Origin: Mycolicibacterium sp. P1-5
GTDB lineage: Bacteria; Actinomycetota; Actinomycetes; Mycobacteriales; Mycobacteriaceae
DNA length: 64,000 nucleotides
Assembly: GCF_008329565.1 (NCBI RefSeq)
Contig: NZ_NPKT01000004.1
Location: 238,888-302,887 of the forward strand
Direction: 5' to 3'
Shown: in pieces, positions 36,676 to 44,754 of the stretch
Numbering within the stretch: position 1 is the stretch's first letter
Layout: each line of letters opens with the position of its first letter
Notes under the pieces: model-generated
Seen by the model: the letters and a program-made list of their open reading frames with translations, nothing else
The model's database searches: none
What the model was told of the DNA's origin: nothing
Made by a program: the position numbers and the translations under genes

Positions 36676-36694
36676 GCGGACAGAACCTGTCCGC
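36676..36694. promoter_or_regulatory. Candidate operator between the WYL regulator and DinB gene
   Basis: GCGGACAG, AAC and CTGTCCGC form a perfect inverted repeat with 8-base arms. It is centred in the 61-base gap between the divergent starts (36654 and 36716), as expected for a dimeric regulator's site. Confidence 0.55.
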
Positions 36695-36715
36695 AAGTCA
36701 TGGAAGGCTGCAGAT

Positions 36716-37225
36716 ATGACATGGACAGACCGGCTCGCCGAGCAACTCGACTGGCACTTCCGCAACGCGCTGCGGCCGCGCCTCGAGGGGCTGACCGACG
36801 ACGAGTATTTCTGGGAACCGGTCACCGACTGCTGGACCGTGCGCCGCGACGGCGCCATCGATTTCGCCTATCCGCCGCCCCAACCCGAGCCCGTCACCAC
36901 GATCGCCTGGCGGCTGGCCCACGTGATCGTCGGCGTTCTCGCGATGCGCAATCACTCCCACTTCGGCGGCCCGGTTGCCGACTATCAAAGCTGGCCGTAT
37001 GCCACCGACGCCGCAACCGCGCTGGCCCAACTCGACGACGCCTACTCGCGCTGGATCGCCGGAGTGCGGGGGCTCTCGGATGAGGACCTCGCCCGCCCGT
37101 GCGGGCCGGCCGAAGGCCCTTACGCCGAGTACGCGCTGTCCGAACTGATCCTGCACATCAACCGTGAGGTCATCCATCACGGTGCCGAAATCGCTTGCCT
37201 CCGAGACCTTTACGCCCACCGATAG
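36716..37225 (+). CDS. DinB-superfamily protein
   Basis: This 169-residue four-helix-bundle protein resembles DinB/DUF664 members. Putative metal-binding histidines occur in RLAHVIVG, near the middle, and in LHINREVIHHGAEIACLRDL near the C-terminus. Some relatives are thiol-dependent transferases (mycothiol or bacillithiol), others are uncharacterised. The ATG lies 21 bases after the operator candidate. A second, divergent DinB-type gene follows 11 bases later. Confidence 0.82.
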   Translation: MTWTDRLAEQLDWHFRNALRPRLEGLTDDEYFWEPVTDCWTVRRDGAIDFAYPPPQPEPVTTIAWRLAHVIVGVLAMRNHSHFGGPVADYQSWPYATDAATALAQLDDAYSRWIAGVRGLSDEDLARPCGPAEGPYAEYALSELILHINREVIHHGAEIACLRDLYAHR

Positions 37226-37236
37226 AAAGGACCGCA

Positions 37237-37833
37237 ATGCCCACCCTCGCCCCACCCGTCCAGGACGAACGCCACGCCCTGCGGGAGTTCCTCGCCTACC
37301 ACCAGAGCGCCTTCGTCGCCGTCGCCTACGGCCTCACCGACGAGCAGGCCCGATCCACCCCGTCCGTCAGCTCGCTGTCGATCGGTGGGCTGATCAAACA
37401 CATCATCGGGGTACAGAAGTCCTGGATGCAGCGAGTCGCCGCCGCACCGAACGAACCCCCGGCCGACGACCGCCCGTTCGAGGAGCGCGCGCAGGAGTAC
37501 CAGGAGCAGTACCTGATGCGCCCCGACGAGACGCTGGCCGAGATCCTCGACGCCCTGGTCGCCCAGAACGCCGAATCCCTGCGTGTGCTCGAGACCGCCG
37601 ATCTGGACACCGCGGTACCGGTGCCGCGGGATGCGCCGTGGTTCCCCGACGACGTCGAAGCCTGGTCGGTGCGCTGGGTGTTGCAGCACATGATCGCCGA
37701 ACTGGCCCGGCACGCCGGCCACGCCGACATCATCCGTGAATCCATCGACGGCGCAACGATGTACGAGCTCGTCGCGGCGGCCGAAGGCATGGCCCCGCAA
37801 CCCTGGCTGACCCCATGGCGGCCGAAGGGGTGA
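37237..37833 (+). CDS. DinB-family protein (DUF664 type)
   Basis: This 198-residue protein belongs to the DUF664 branch of the DinB superfamily. It shows LSIGGLIKHIIGVQKSW with a metal-ligand-type histidine and a C-terminal WVLQHMIAELARHAGHADIIRE. AAAGGACC precedes the ATG. It probably shares a transcript with the preceding DinB gene and may be regulated by the WYL protein. A broken relative lies 1.6 kb upstream in the inserted segment. Confidence 0.85.
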   Translation: MPTLAPPVQDERHALREFLAYHQSAFVAVAYGLTDEQARSTPSVSSLSIGGLIKHIIGVQKSWMQRVAAAPNEPPADDRPFEERAQEYQEQYLMRPDETLAEILDALVAQNAESLRVLETADLDTAVPVPRDAPWFPDDVEAWSVRWVLQHMIAELARHAGHADIIRESIDGATMYELVAAAEGMAPQPWLTPWRPKG

Positions 37834-37837
37834 GAGG

Positions 37838-38221
37838 TCACTCCTTGTAGTCGAAGTCGATGTTCGCCAGCAGCCAGAATTCGGCGATCTTGCCGTCGCG
37901 CAGATGGTAGGAGTACGCCGCCTCTGACCGATACCGCTCGCCGGTACTGATCAACGTGGCGCCGTAGTGGAACCGAATTGCGAATCGGTCTTCGCCGGCA
38001 ATCAGGTCCGCTATCTCATAAACCGGATCGGTAAACGTTTGCCGGTCGAAATCCAGCCGGTGGACCACATCGTCAAAGCTCAATCGATCGGATCCACGTG
38101 GGCTGTCGTGGTGTCCGACCACGTCCCGGTGATAGAAGTCGGCGACGTCGGTCGAGTCCAGTCGTCGCCAGATTCGGTCCATCAGGTGATTCGCGAATTC
38201 TTGCGTTTGTGCACTGTCCAC
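37838..38221 (-). CDS. SnoaL/NTF2-like protein
   Basis: This 127-residue protein has the cone-shaped NTF2-like pattern: an N-terminal helix (LMDRIWRRLDSTDVADFY), then beta-strands (FAIRFHYGATLI, AAYSYHLRDGKIAEFWLLANID). The fold covers isomerases, cyclases and binding proteins, so no function is assigned. The GTG at 38221 is the likely start; a GTG one codon earlier is possible. It is convergent with the DinB gene and divergent from the UbiB-like gene. Confidence 0.72.
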   Translation of the reverse strand: MDSAQTQEFANHLMDRIWRRLDSTDVADFYHRDVVGHHDSPRGSDRLSFDDVVHRLDFDRQTFTDPVYEIADLIAGEDRFAIRFHYGATLISTGERYRSEAAYSYHLRDGKIAEFWLLANIDFDYKE

Positions 38222-38280
38222 CACCCCAATGTGCCAGGAGAAATTGGGGTACCAAGTGCACATTTGGCAGACTGGGAAGA

Positions 38281-39627
38281 ATGAATTCGACCACACATCG
38301 CGAAGTAGCCAAGCTCGATCGCGTTCCGTTGCCGGTCGAGGCTGTCCGCATCGGTACCACCGGGTGGCAGCTCACCCGCACCGGCGCCCGCGTGCTCACC
38401 AAGCTGCCCGGGCGTGGCCGCTGGCAGGACAAGGTCATCAAGCAGATCCCTCAGACCTTCGCCGACCTCGGCCCCACCTACGTCAAGTTCGGCCAGATCA
38501 TCGCCTCCAGCCCGGGCGCCTTCGGGGAAAACCTCAGCCGGGAGTTCCGCGGCTTGCTGGATGCGGTGCCGCCCGCAGACACCGGTGAGGTGCACGCGCT
38601 GCTGCGCCAGGAACTCGGCGGCGATCCGGCGAAGCTCTTCGCCACGTTCGAGGAGCAGCCGTTCGCGTCGGCCTCGATCGCGCAGGTGCACTTCGCCACC
38701 CTGCACACCGGCGAGGACGTCGTCGTCAAGATCCAGCGCCCGGGTATCCGCCGCCGGGTGGCCGCCGATCTGCAGATCCTCAAGCGCTTCGCCCAGCTCG
38801 TCGAGCTGGCCAAGTTGGGCCGTCGGCTGTCGGCCCAGGACGTGGTCGCCGACTTCGCCGACAACCTCGCCGAGGAGCTCGATTTCCGCATCGAGGCGCA
38901 GTCGATGGAGGCCTGGGTTTCAGGCCTGCACGGCTCCCCGCTGGGCCGCAACATCCGCGTGCCGGAGGTCCATTGGGAATTCACCAGCGAGCGGGTGCTC
39001 ACCATGGAACGCGTGCACGGCGTGCGCATCGACGACGTCAAGGAGATCCGCAAGAAGGGGTTCGACGGCACCGAGCTGGTCAAGGCGCTGTTGTTCTCCA
39101 CCTTCGAGGGCGGGCTTCGCCACGGCCTGTTTCACGGCGACCTGCACGCAGGCAACCTGCTGGTCGACGACGATGGCCGAATTGTGTTCCTGGACTTCGG
39201 GATCATGGGCCGCGTCGACCCGCGGACTCGTTGGCTGCTGCGTGAACTCGTCTACGCGCTGCTGGTGAAGAAGGACCACGCCGCGGCGGGCAAGATCGTC
39301 GTGCTGCTCGGCGCCGTCGGCACCACAAAGCCCGAGAAGGAAGCCGCTAAGGACCTCGAGGCGTTCGCCGCCCCGCTGACGCTCAAGACGCTCGGCGACA
39401 TGTCCTACGCCGACATCGGCAAGCAGCTCTCCACGCTGGCCGACGCCTATGACGTCAAACTGCCACGCGAGCTGGTGCTGATCGGCAAGCAGTTCCTCTA
39501 TGTCGAGCGATACATGAAACTGCTGGCGCCCAAGTGGCAGATGATGAATGATCCGCAGTTCTCCGGTTACTTCGCCAACTTCATGGTCGAGGTCAGCCGC
39601 GAGCACCAGAGCGACGTCGAGGTCTGA
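38281..39627 (+). CDS. ABC1/UbiB/AarF family protein kinase-like protein
   Basis: This 448-residue atypical kinase contains the family motifs in order: YVKFGQIIASSPG (KxGQ), ASASIAQVHFA (Ala-rich loop), VVVKIQRPGI (invariant Lys), FHGDLHAGNLLV (catalytic loop) and FLDFGIMGRVD (metal-binding DFG). Family members support isoprenoid quinone or lipid metabolism as ATPases. Its stop overlaps the lipG start (TGATG). Position matches Rv0647c. Confidence 0.93.
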   Translation: MNSTTHREVAKLDRVPLPVEAVRIGTTGWQLTRTGARVLTKLPGRGRWQDKVIKQIPQTFADLGPTYVKFGQIIASSPGAFGENLSREFRGLLDAVPPADTGEVHALLRQELGGDPAKLFATFEEQPFASASIAQVHFATLHTGEDVVVKIQRPGIRRRVAADLQILKRFAQLVELAKLGRRLSAQDVVADFADNLAEELDFRIEAQSMEAWVSGLHGSPLGRNIRVPEVHWEFTSERVLTMERVHGVRIDDVKEIRKKGFDGTELVKALLFSTFEGGLRHGLFHGDLHAGNLLVDDDGRIVFLDFGIMGRVDPRTRWLLRELVYALLVKKDHAAAGKIVVLLGAVGTTKPEKEAAKDLEAFAAPLTLKTLGDMSYADIGKQLSTLADAYDVKLPRELVLIGKQFLYVERYMKLLAPKWQMMNDPQFSGYFANFMVEVSREHQSDVEV

Positions 39628-40535
39628 TGGAAATCCGTACCGGCACGGCCGAAATCGCCGACGACCTCAAGATCTACTACGAGGACCTGGGCAACCCCGG
39701 CGACCCGGCGGTGCTACTCATCATGGGCCTAGGCGCTCAACTCCTGTTGTGGCGCAACGGTTTCTGCGAGAAGTTGGTCGACCAGGGCTACCGGGTGATC
39801 CGCTATGACAACCGCGATGTCGGGCTGTCGAGCAAGCTGCACGGCAAGCGCGCCGACGGCGGTTTGGTGCCCAAGTTGGCGCGTTCCTACCTCGGGCGCC
39901 CCAGCCCGTCGGTGTACACCCTCGAAGACATGGCCGACGACGCCGCGACACTGCTCGATCACCTTGGGATCGAGCAGGCACACATCGTCGGAGCGTCGAT
40001 GGGCGGGATGATCGCGCAAATCTTCGCGGCACAGTACAGCCAGAGAACCAGAGCGTTGGGAATCATCTTCTCCTCCAACAACTCTGCGTTCCTGCCCCCT
40101 CCTGCGCCGCGGGCATTGCTGTCGCTGATCACCGGCCCGGCGCCGAACTCGCCGCGCGACGTGATCGTCGAAAACGTGGTTCGGGTCGGCAAGATTATCG
40201 GCAGCCCCGGTTACCCGGTGTCCGACGAGCAGGCCCGAGCCGACGCGATCGAGGCCTACGAGCGTTCGCACTATCCGCAAGGCATTGCCAGGCATTTCGC
40301 GGCGATCCTCGGCACCGGCAGCCTCAAGCGATACGACCGTCAGATCACTGCGCCGACCGTCGTCATCCACGGCCGAGCCGATAAGCTGATGCGGCCCTCG
40401 GGCGGCCGTTCGATCGCGTCGACGATCCCGAATGCACGCCTCGTTCTGTTCGACGGCATGGCGCATGACCTGCCCGAAGCCCTCTGGGACGACATCGCCG
40501 GTGAACTCAAGACCACATTTGCCGAGGTCGGCTAG
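39627..40535 (+). CDS. lipG: Alpha/beta-hydrolase LipG
   Basis: This 302-residue hydrolase has an oxyanion segment LIMGLGAQ, nucleophile elbow VGASMGGM, acid in HGRADKLM and histidine in DGMAHDLPE. It is translationally coupled to the UbiB-like gene and upstream of mycolic acid methyltransferases, as Rv0646c is. M. tuberculosis LipG is described as a carboxylesterase. No signal peptide is seen. Confidence 0.9.
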   Translation: MEIRTGTAEIADDLKIYYEDLGNPGDPAVLLIMGLGAQLLLWRNGFCEKLVDQGYRVIRYDNRDVGLSSKLHGKRADGGLVPKLARSYLGRPSPSVYTLEDMADDAATLLDHLGIEQAHIVGASMGGMIAQIFAAQYSQRTRALGIIFSSNNSAFLPPPAPRALLSLITGPAPNSPRDVIVENVVRVGKIIGSPGYPVSDEQARADAIEAYERSHYPQGIARHFAAILGTGSLKRYDRQITAPTVVIHGRADKLMRPSGGRSIASTIPNARLVLFDGMAHDLPEALWDDIAGELKTTFAEVG

Positions 40536-40551
40536 GTAACTACGGTTACCT
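40534..40551. other. Inverted repeat at the lipG stop codon
   Basis: AGGTAAC, TACG and GTTACCT form a perfect 7-base-arm hairpin beginning within the lipG stop. It may be a weak terminator or an operator for the mycolate genes; no T run follows. Confidence 0.35.
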
Positions 40552-40676
40552 CGCCGAATCGTCGACTGGCAGGGGAAGCAGTTAGCATCGGGTCTGCACA
40601 CAGCGGTGATCGCCCATCCCATCGGGGGGGATTTGTGGTTGCTGCCTGAAGCATTCGCTGCGAAAGGCACACCAGC

Positions 40677-41561
40677 ATGGCCAAACGGCTTACACCTCAC
40701 TTCGAAGATGTACAGGCCCACTACGACCTGTCCGATGACTTCTTCCGACTCTTCCTCGACCCCACCCAGACCTACAGCTGCGCGTACTTCGAACGCGATG
40801 ACATGACCCTCGAGCAGGCGCAGATCGCCAAGGTTGACCTGGCGCTGGGCAAGCTGGGCCTGCAGCCGGGAATGACCTTGCTCGACGTCGGTTGTGGCTG
40901 GGGCGCCACGATGCTGCGCGCCCTGGAGAAGTACGACGTGAACGTCATCGGACTGACGTTGTCGAAGAACCAGCACGACCATGTCGAACAGCTCTTTGCC
41001 GAATCAGACAGCCCTCGGCACAAGCGCATCGAGCTCATGGGTTGGGAGGAATTCCACGAGCCCGTCGACCGGATCGTGTCGATCGGCGCCTTCGAGCACT
41101 TCGGGTTCGACCGCTACGACGACTTCTTCTCGATGGCCTACAACGCCTTGCCCGACGACGGGGTGATGCTGCTGCACACCATCACGTCGTTCACGCTTCC
41201 GGAGATGACCGCGAAGGGTCTGCCGTTGACCTTCGAGATCGCCCGGTTCGTGAAGTTCATGCTCACCGAGATCTTCCCGGGCGGCCGGCTGCCGACCGTC
41301 GAGAAGGTCGAGGAACACGCCACCAAGTCCGGCTTCAACCTCACCCGGGTCCAATCGCTGCAGCCGCACTACGCGCGCACACTGGATTGCTGGGCAGAGG
41401 CGTTGGAGGCCAACCGCGAAAAGGCCATCGACGTGCAGTCCGAGGAGGTCTACGACCGATACATGAAGTACCTGACCGGCTGCGCGCATGGGTTCCGGGT
41501 AGGGTACATCGACGTTGACCAGTTCACGCTTGAGAAGCAGGTGAAAGAAACGCCCGGTTAA
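40677..41561 (+). CDS. Mycolic acid methyltransferase (MmaA2/CmaA-like)
   Basis: This 294-residue SAM-dependent enzyme modifies meromycolate chains, probably by cyclopropanation or methyl branching. It begins [20 protein letters not shown] and has the SAM motif [20 protein letters not shown], and VSIGAFEHFGFDRY, the active-site region with the conserved Glu. The ending SEEVYDRYMKYLTGC followed by VGYIDVDQFTL closely recalls MmaA2/CmaA2. The family is highly paralogous, so the exact product is not assigned. Confidence 0.9.
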   Translation: MAKRLTPHFEDVQAHYDLSDDFFRLFLDPTQTYSCAYFERDDMTLEQAQIAKVDLALGKLGLQPGMTLLDVGCGWGATMLRALEKYDVNVIGLTLSKNQHDHVEQLFAESDSPRHKRIELMGWEEFHEPVDRIVSIGAFEHFGFDRYDDFFSMAYNALPDDGVMLLHTITSFTLPEMTAKGLPLTFEIARFVKFMLTEIFPGGRLPTVEKVEEHATKSGFNLTRVQSLQPHYARTLDCWAEALEANREKAIDVQSEEVYDRYMKYLTGCAHGFRVGYIDVDQFTLEKQVKETPG

Positions 41562-41699
41562 GGCATTGTTTGGCCACCGTTCCGCGCGCCGGAGACGGTA
41601 TGGTCCAGATCACATAGTGCATATCGGCGCGCGCGCAAACCCTTTCGTGCGGGGCTGTGGTGCAGATAGACAAGCAGAATCAGGAAGGCTCTAAAACTC

Positions 41700-42593
41700 A
41701 TGCCCGAGGCAACTGAAACCAAGGACATGCGACCCCATTTCGAAGACATCCAGGCCCACTACGACCTCTCGGATGACTTCTTCGGGTTGTTTCAGGATCC
41801 GACGCGCAAGTACAGCTGCGCGTACTTCACGGGGCCGACCGTCACTCTGACCGAAGCGCAGATCGCCAACGTCGACCAGCATCTGGACGCCTTGGACCTC
41901 AAGCCCGGGATGACCCTGCTCGAGGTGGGCTGCGGCTGGGGCCTGACGCTGCAGCGCGCGATGGAGAAGTACGACGTCAACGTCATCGGACTGACCTTGT
42001 CGAAGAACCAGAAAGCCTACTGCGATCAGTTGTTGGCGAAGGTGGACAGTGAGCGGACGTTCGACGTCCGCCTGGAGGGCTGGGAGCAGTTCCACAGCCC
42101 GGTCGACAGGATCGTCTCGATCGAGGCATTCGAGCACTTCGGCTTCGAGCGTTATGACGACTTCTTCAAGAATTCCTTCGACATCCTGCCCGAGGACGGC
42201 CGGATGACGGTCCAGAGCAGCTGTGGGTACCACCCGTACGATCTGCAGGCGCGCGGCAAGAAGCTGACCTTCGAGCTGGCCCGCTTCGCGAAGTTCATCG
42301 GCGAGGTGATCTTCCCCGGCGGTCGCATCCCGAGCACACAGATGATGGTCGACCACGGCGAGAAGGCCGGGTTCACCGTGCTCGAGCCGCTGTCGCTGCG
42401 CAATCACTACATCAAGACCCTGGGCATCTGGTCGGCTCGTCTGGAACAGCACAAGGACGAGGCCATCGCGGCGGCCGGCGAAGAGAGCTACAACAACTAC
42501 ATGCGGTACCTGACCGGGTGCCAGTACTACTTCGTCGACGAGCAGCTGGACGTCAGCCTGGTCACCTACCTCAAGCCGGGTGCGGCCGCCTAA
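41700..42593 (+). CDS. Mycolic acid methyltransferase (MmaA4/Hma-like)
   Basis: This 297-residue paralogue of the preceding gene has [34 protein letters not shown] and the ending [11 protein letters not shown]. That ending and the stretch [15 protein letters not shown] resemble MmaA4 (Hma), which introduces the hydroxyl/methyl branch that leads to keto- and methoxymycolates. AGGAAGG lies 11 bases upstream. 138 bases separate the two genes. Confidence 0.9.
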   Translation: MPEATETKDMRPHFEDIQAHYDLSDDFFGLFQDPTRKYSCAYFTGPTVTLTEAQIANVDQHLDALDLKPGMTLLEVGCGWGLTLQRAMEKYDVNVIGLTLSKNQKAYCDQLLAKVDSERTFDVRLEGWEQFHSPVDRIVSIEAFEHFGFERYDDFFKNSFDILPEDGRMTVQSSCGYHPYDLQARGKKLTFELARFAKFIGEVIFPGGRIPSTQMMVDHGEKAGFTVLEPLSLRNHYIKTLGIWSARLEQHKDEAIAAAGEESYNNYMRYLTGCQYYFVDEQLDVSLVTYLKPGAAA

Positions 42594-42629
42594 CAGTCGT
42601 TTCACCCTCGGCGAATAACCGAATACAGC

Positions 42630-42660
42630 CCATGAGCCCGAGTTAGTCTCGGGCTCATGG
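42630..42660 (+). promoter_or_regulatory. Hairpin overlapping the start codon of the next gene
   Basis: CCATGAGCCCGA and TCGGGCTCATGG pair perfectly (12 bases) around a seven-base loop. The right arm contains the ATG of the hydrolase gene at 42657. A bulged extension (CAGCC with GGCTG) lengthens the stem. It could end mmaA4 transcription or hide the hydrolase start. Confidence 0.5.
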
Positions 42661-43718
42661 CTGTTGGGCGGCTCGCTGATCCGAATTGCACGCTTGGTAC
42701 CGATCCCAGATCGGATCCGCGAATGGTCGCGGCCCTGGCCCCGCTCGGGCTGGCCGATGTCCTTCCGGACGCGCCATTGACCCTCGACTCGCCGTTGGCG
42801 GATCGGCTGGCATATGCCGCGGCGGCCGAGGACGCGGTCGGCGGGGTGTTCAACATCCTGGCTGACGCCGCACCGATCGCCACGGGCGTCAGCACGACGA
42901 CGGTGACGATTCCCGGCGCCGACTGGCACGAGATCACGCTGTTCATCAGTCGTCCGGATCACGCCGACGGTCCACTGCCCGCTGTAGTGCACTTCCACGG
43001 CGGCGGGATGGCGATCGCGAGCGCCGCCGACGCCGCGTATCGGCGCTTGCGCGAGAGCCTGGCCGCCACCGGTCTGGTTGTCGTCGGCGTGGAGTTCCGC
43101 AACTCCGGCGGCCGGCTCGGCGCCCACCCCTATCCCGCGGGGTTGAACGACTGCGCGGCCGCGACCCGGTGGGTGCACGCCAACGCCGCGGACCTCGGCG
43201 TCAGCCGCCTCATCGTCTCCGGTGAATCTGGCGGCGGAAATCTGACGCTGACCGTCGTCCACAAAGCCAAACGCGAAGGCTGGCTCGACGAGATCGCCGG
43301 CGCCTACGCCCAGTGCCCGTACCTCTCCAACCGCTGGCTCGACTACCCCGATGACCTGCCGTCGCTGCGGGAGAACGACGGGTATTTCATCAGTTGCCAG
43401 CAGGCCGCGCTGTTGGGCTCGATCTACGACCCGGGCAAAACGCACGCCGGCGATCCGACCTGCTGGGCCGGTGCGGCGAGCGATCACGACCTTGCCGGCT
43501 TACCGCCACACGTGATCTCGGTGAACGAGCTCGATCCCCTGCGCGACGAGGGCCTTTTGTATTACCGGCGGTTGCTGGCAGCCGGTGTTCCCACCGTCGG
43601 TCGTGTGGTGGCGGGCACCTGTCACGGTGGAGATCTGCTGTTCCCGGCGACGATGCCGGACGTTTTCGCGGCGTCGGTGCGTGATGTCAGCGGGTTTGCG
43701 CGATCGGTCAGTTATTGA
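42657..43718 (+). CDS. Alpha/beta-hydrolase, HSL (Lip) family
   Basis: This 353-residue hormone-sensitive-lipase-type esterase has the oxyanion motif HFHGGGMA, nucleophile SGESGGGN, acid region NELDPLRDEG and histidine region GTCHGGD. No signal peptide is visible. It is the last gene before the exopolysaccharide locus and reads in the same direction. No Shine-Dalgarno sequence is apparent because the start lies in a hairpin arm. Confidence 0.88.
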   Translation: MAVGRLADPNCTLGTDPRSDPRMVAALAPLGLADVLPDAPLTLDSPLADRLAYAAAAEDAVGGVFNILADAAPIATGVSTTTVTIPGADWHEITLFISRPDHADGPLPAVVHFHGGGMAIASAADAAYRRLRESLAATGLVVVGVEFRNSGGRLGAHPYPAGLNDCAAATRWVHANAADLGVSRLIVSGESGGGNLTLTVVHKAKREGWLDEIAGAYAQCPYLSNRWLDYPDDLPSLRENDGYFISCQQAALLGSIYDPGKTHAGDPTCWAGAASDHDLAGLPPHVISVNELDPLRDEGLLYYRRLLAAGVPTVGRVVAGTCHGGDLLFPATMPDVFAASVRDVSGFARSVSY

Positions 43719-43789
43719 CGATTACGCAAGGCGCCAGCGTAAGTCCTGCTAGATGCAACTTTCTTCGAGGACATGTGCGCCGTTTTCGA

Positions 43790-43819
43790 TTGACAGTCAC
43801 GAATAAATGTAGGTACGAT
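43790..43819 (+). promoter_or_regulatory. Sigma-A-like promoter of the exopolysaccharide locus
   Basis: TTGACA (43790-43795) and TACGAT (43814-43819) are 18 bases apart. The imperfect inverted repeat AATAAATG...CGTTTATT brackets the -10 and could be an operator. The start codon of the first gene lies about 60 bases beyond the predicted transcription start. Confidence 0.6.
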
Positions 43820-43886
43820 CACATCGCTCTAGCGTTTATTTGACCGGAGCATGAGGCTAGTAAGTCGGTCCTAGGGGGGTCGGATA

Positions 43887-44630
43887 GTGACGTCTTCACT
43901 TTCCAAGAAGGTTCAGGTCGGCTTGGCGACCATCGCGCTCGGCGCGGCAGCGACAGTTACTCCGGCGGTCGTTCACGCAGCCCCAGGTCACGCGCCGTTC
44001 TCACAGGCGCCTGCTTCCGGGGACAGCGGCGGCAAGCCCAACACCGGCGACAACAAGACCGGCGACAATAAGACCCCGGGTGGCGGCACCACCTCTGGTA
44101 GCGGCACCACCTCCGGCAGCGGCACCACCTCCGGCAGCGGCACCACCTCCGGCAGCGGCACCACCTCCGGCAGCGGCACCACCTCCGGCAGCGGCACCAC
44201 CTCCGGCAGCGGCACCACCTCCGGCAGTGGCACCACAGGCGGCAGTGGCCACTCCGGTCGCGCGCCCAGCGCGGCCACACCGCCGGCGTCTGACCCCGGC
44301 ACCGCGCCCTCGACAGACGCTCCGGCGCTCGCCCCCAAGGCAGCGCAATCCCCCAACGCAGCGGCAGCCCCCAACGCGAGCGCCAATCCAATCGGTGATT
44401 TCATCACCAATACCATTCAGGTGGTTGTTCAGATCGCCGGCCAGATCACCTACGGCTTCCTCGACACCACAGCTGGAGTCCTGCACCTGACTGGCGCGTA
44501 CCTCGCCAACATTCCGGTGATTGGTCCGCCCATCGGCAATTTCTTTGACGTCATTGGCGATGTCACCCAGAACGCCGCTTACGCAGTCGCGAAGGCCACA
44601 CACGTCGGCCCGTACAGCACCTCCGGATAA
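43887..44630 (+). CDS. Secreted GTTSGS-repeat protein
   Basis: This 247-residue exported protein has a signal peptide (about residues 1-32, ending VVHA). A low-complexity linker of about nine GTTSGS-type hexapeptides follows, then an Ala/Pro-rich stretch. A hydrophobic C-terminal domain of about 80 residues (IGDFITNTIQVVVQIAGQIT, then IPVIGPPIGNFFDVIGDV) ends the protein. The GTG start has AGGGGGG eight bases upstream. I know no function; the layout suggests a surface or envelope-anchored protein. It leads the exopolysaccharide locus, directly after its promoter, and is followed by a hairpin. Confidence 0.75.
   Translation: MTSSLSKKVQVGLATIALGAAATVTPAVVHAAPGHAPFSQAPASGDSGGKPNTGDNKTGDNKTPGGGTTSGSGTTSGSGTTSGSGTTSGSGTTSGSGTTSGSGTTSGSGTTSGSGTTGGSGHSGRAPSAATPPASDPGTAPSTDAPALAPKAAQSPNAAAAPNASANPIGDFITNTIQVVVQIAGQITYGFLDTTAGVLHLTGAYLANIPVIGPPIGNFFDVIGDVTQNAAYAVAKATHVGPYSTSG
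44084..44249 (+). repeat. 18-bp tandem repeat array in the secreted protein
   Basis: About nine copies of an 18-base unit (GGCACCACCTCCGGCAGC) lie head to tail, with variants at both ends. The inner copies are identical, so copy number may vary between strains. Because 18 is a multiple of three the frame is preserved. Confidence 0.85.
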
Positions 44631-44641
44631 CATTTCCGCCG

Positions 44642-44687
44642 AAAACGACTCGCCCATTGGCCTAATAGCCAACAGGCGAGTCGTTTT
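44642..44687 (+). terminator. Terminator or attenuator hairpin after the repeat protein gene
   Basis: Perfect 13-base arms (44642-44654 and 44675-44687) enclose an inner TTGGC/GCCAA stem. The right arm ends in TTTT and TTGG follows. It lies between the repeat protein and the DUF4012 gene and could lower expression of the downstream genes. Confidence 0.75.
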
Positions 44688-44754
44688 GGTTGGAGCCAAC
44701 TGTGAAGCTGCGGTATTCGTGTACAGACCACATCGAGTAGGAGAAGCTTGCTGA

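Noticed and set aside
44084..44249. Repeat array considered as CRISPR
   Set aside because: The units are contiguous 18-mers without spacers and lie inside a coding frame.
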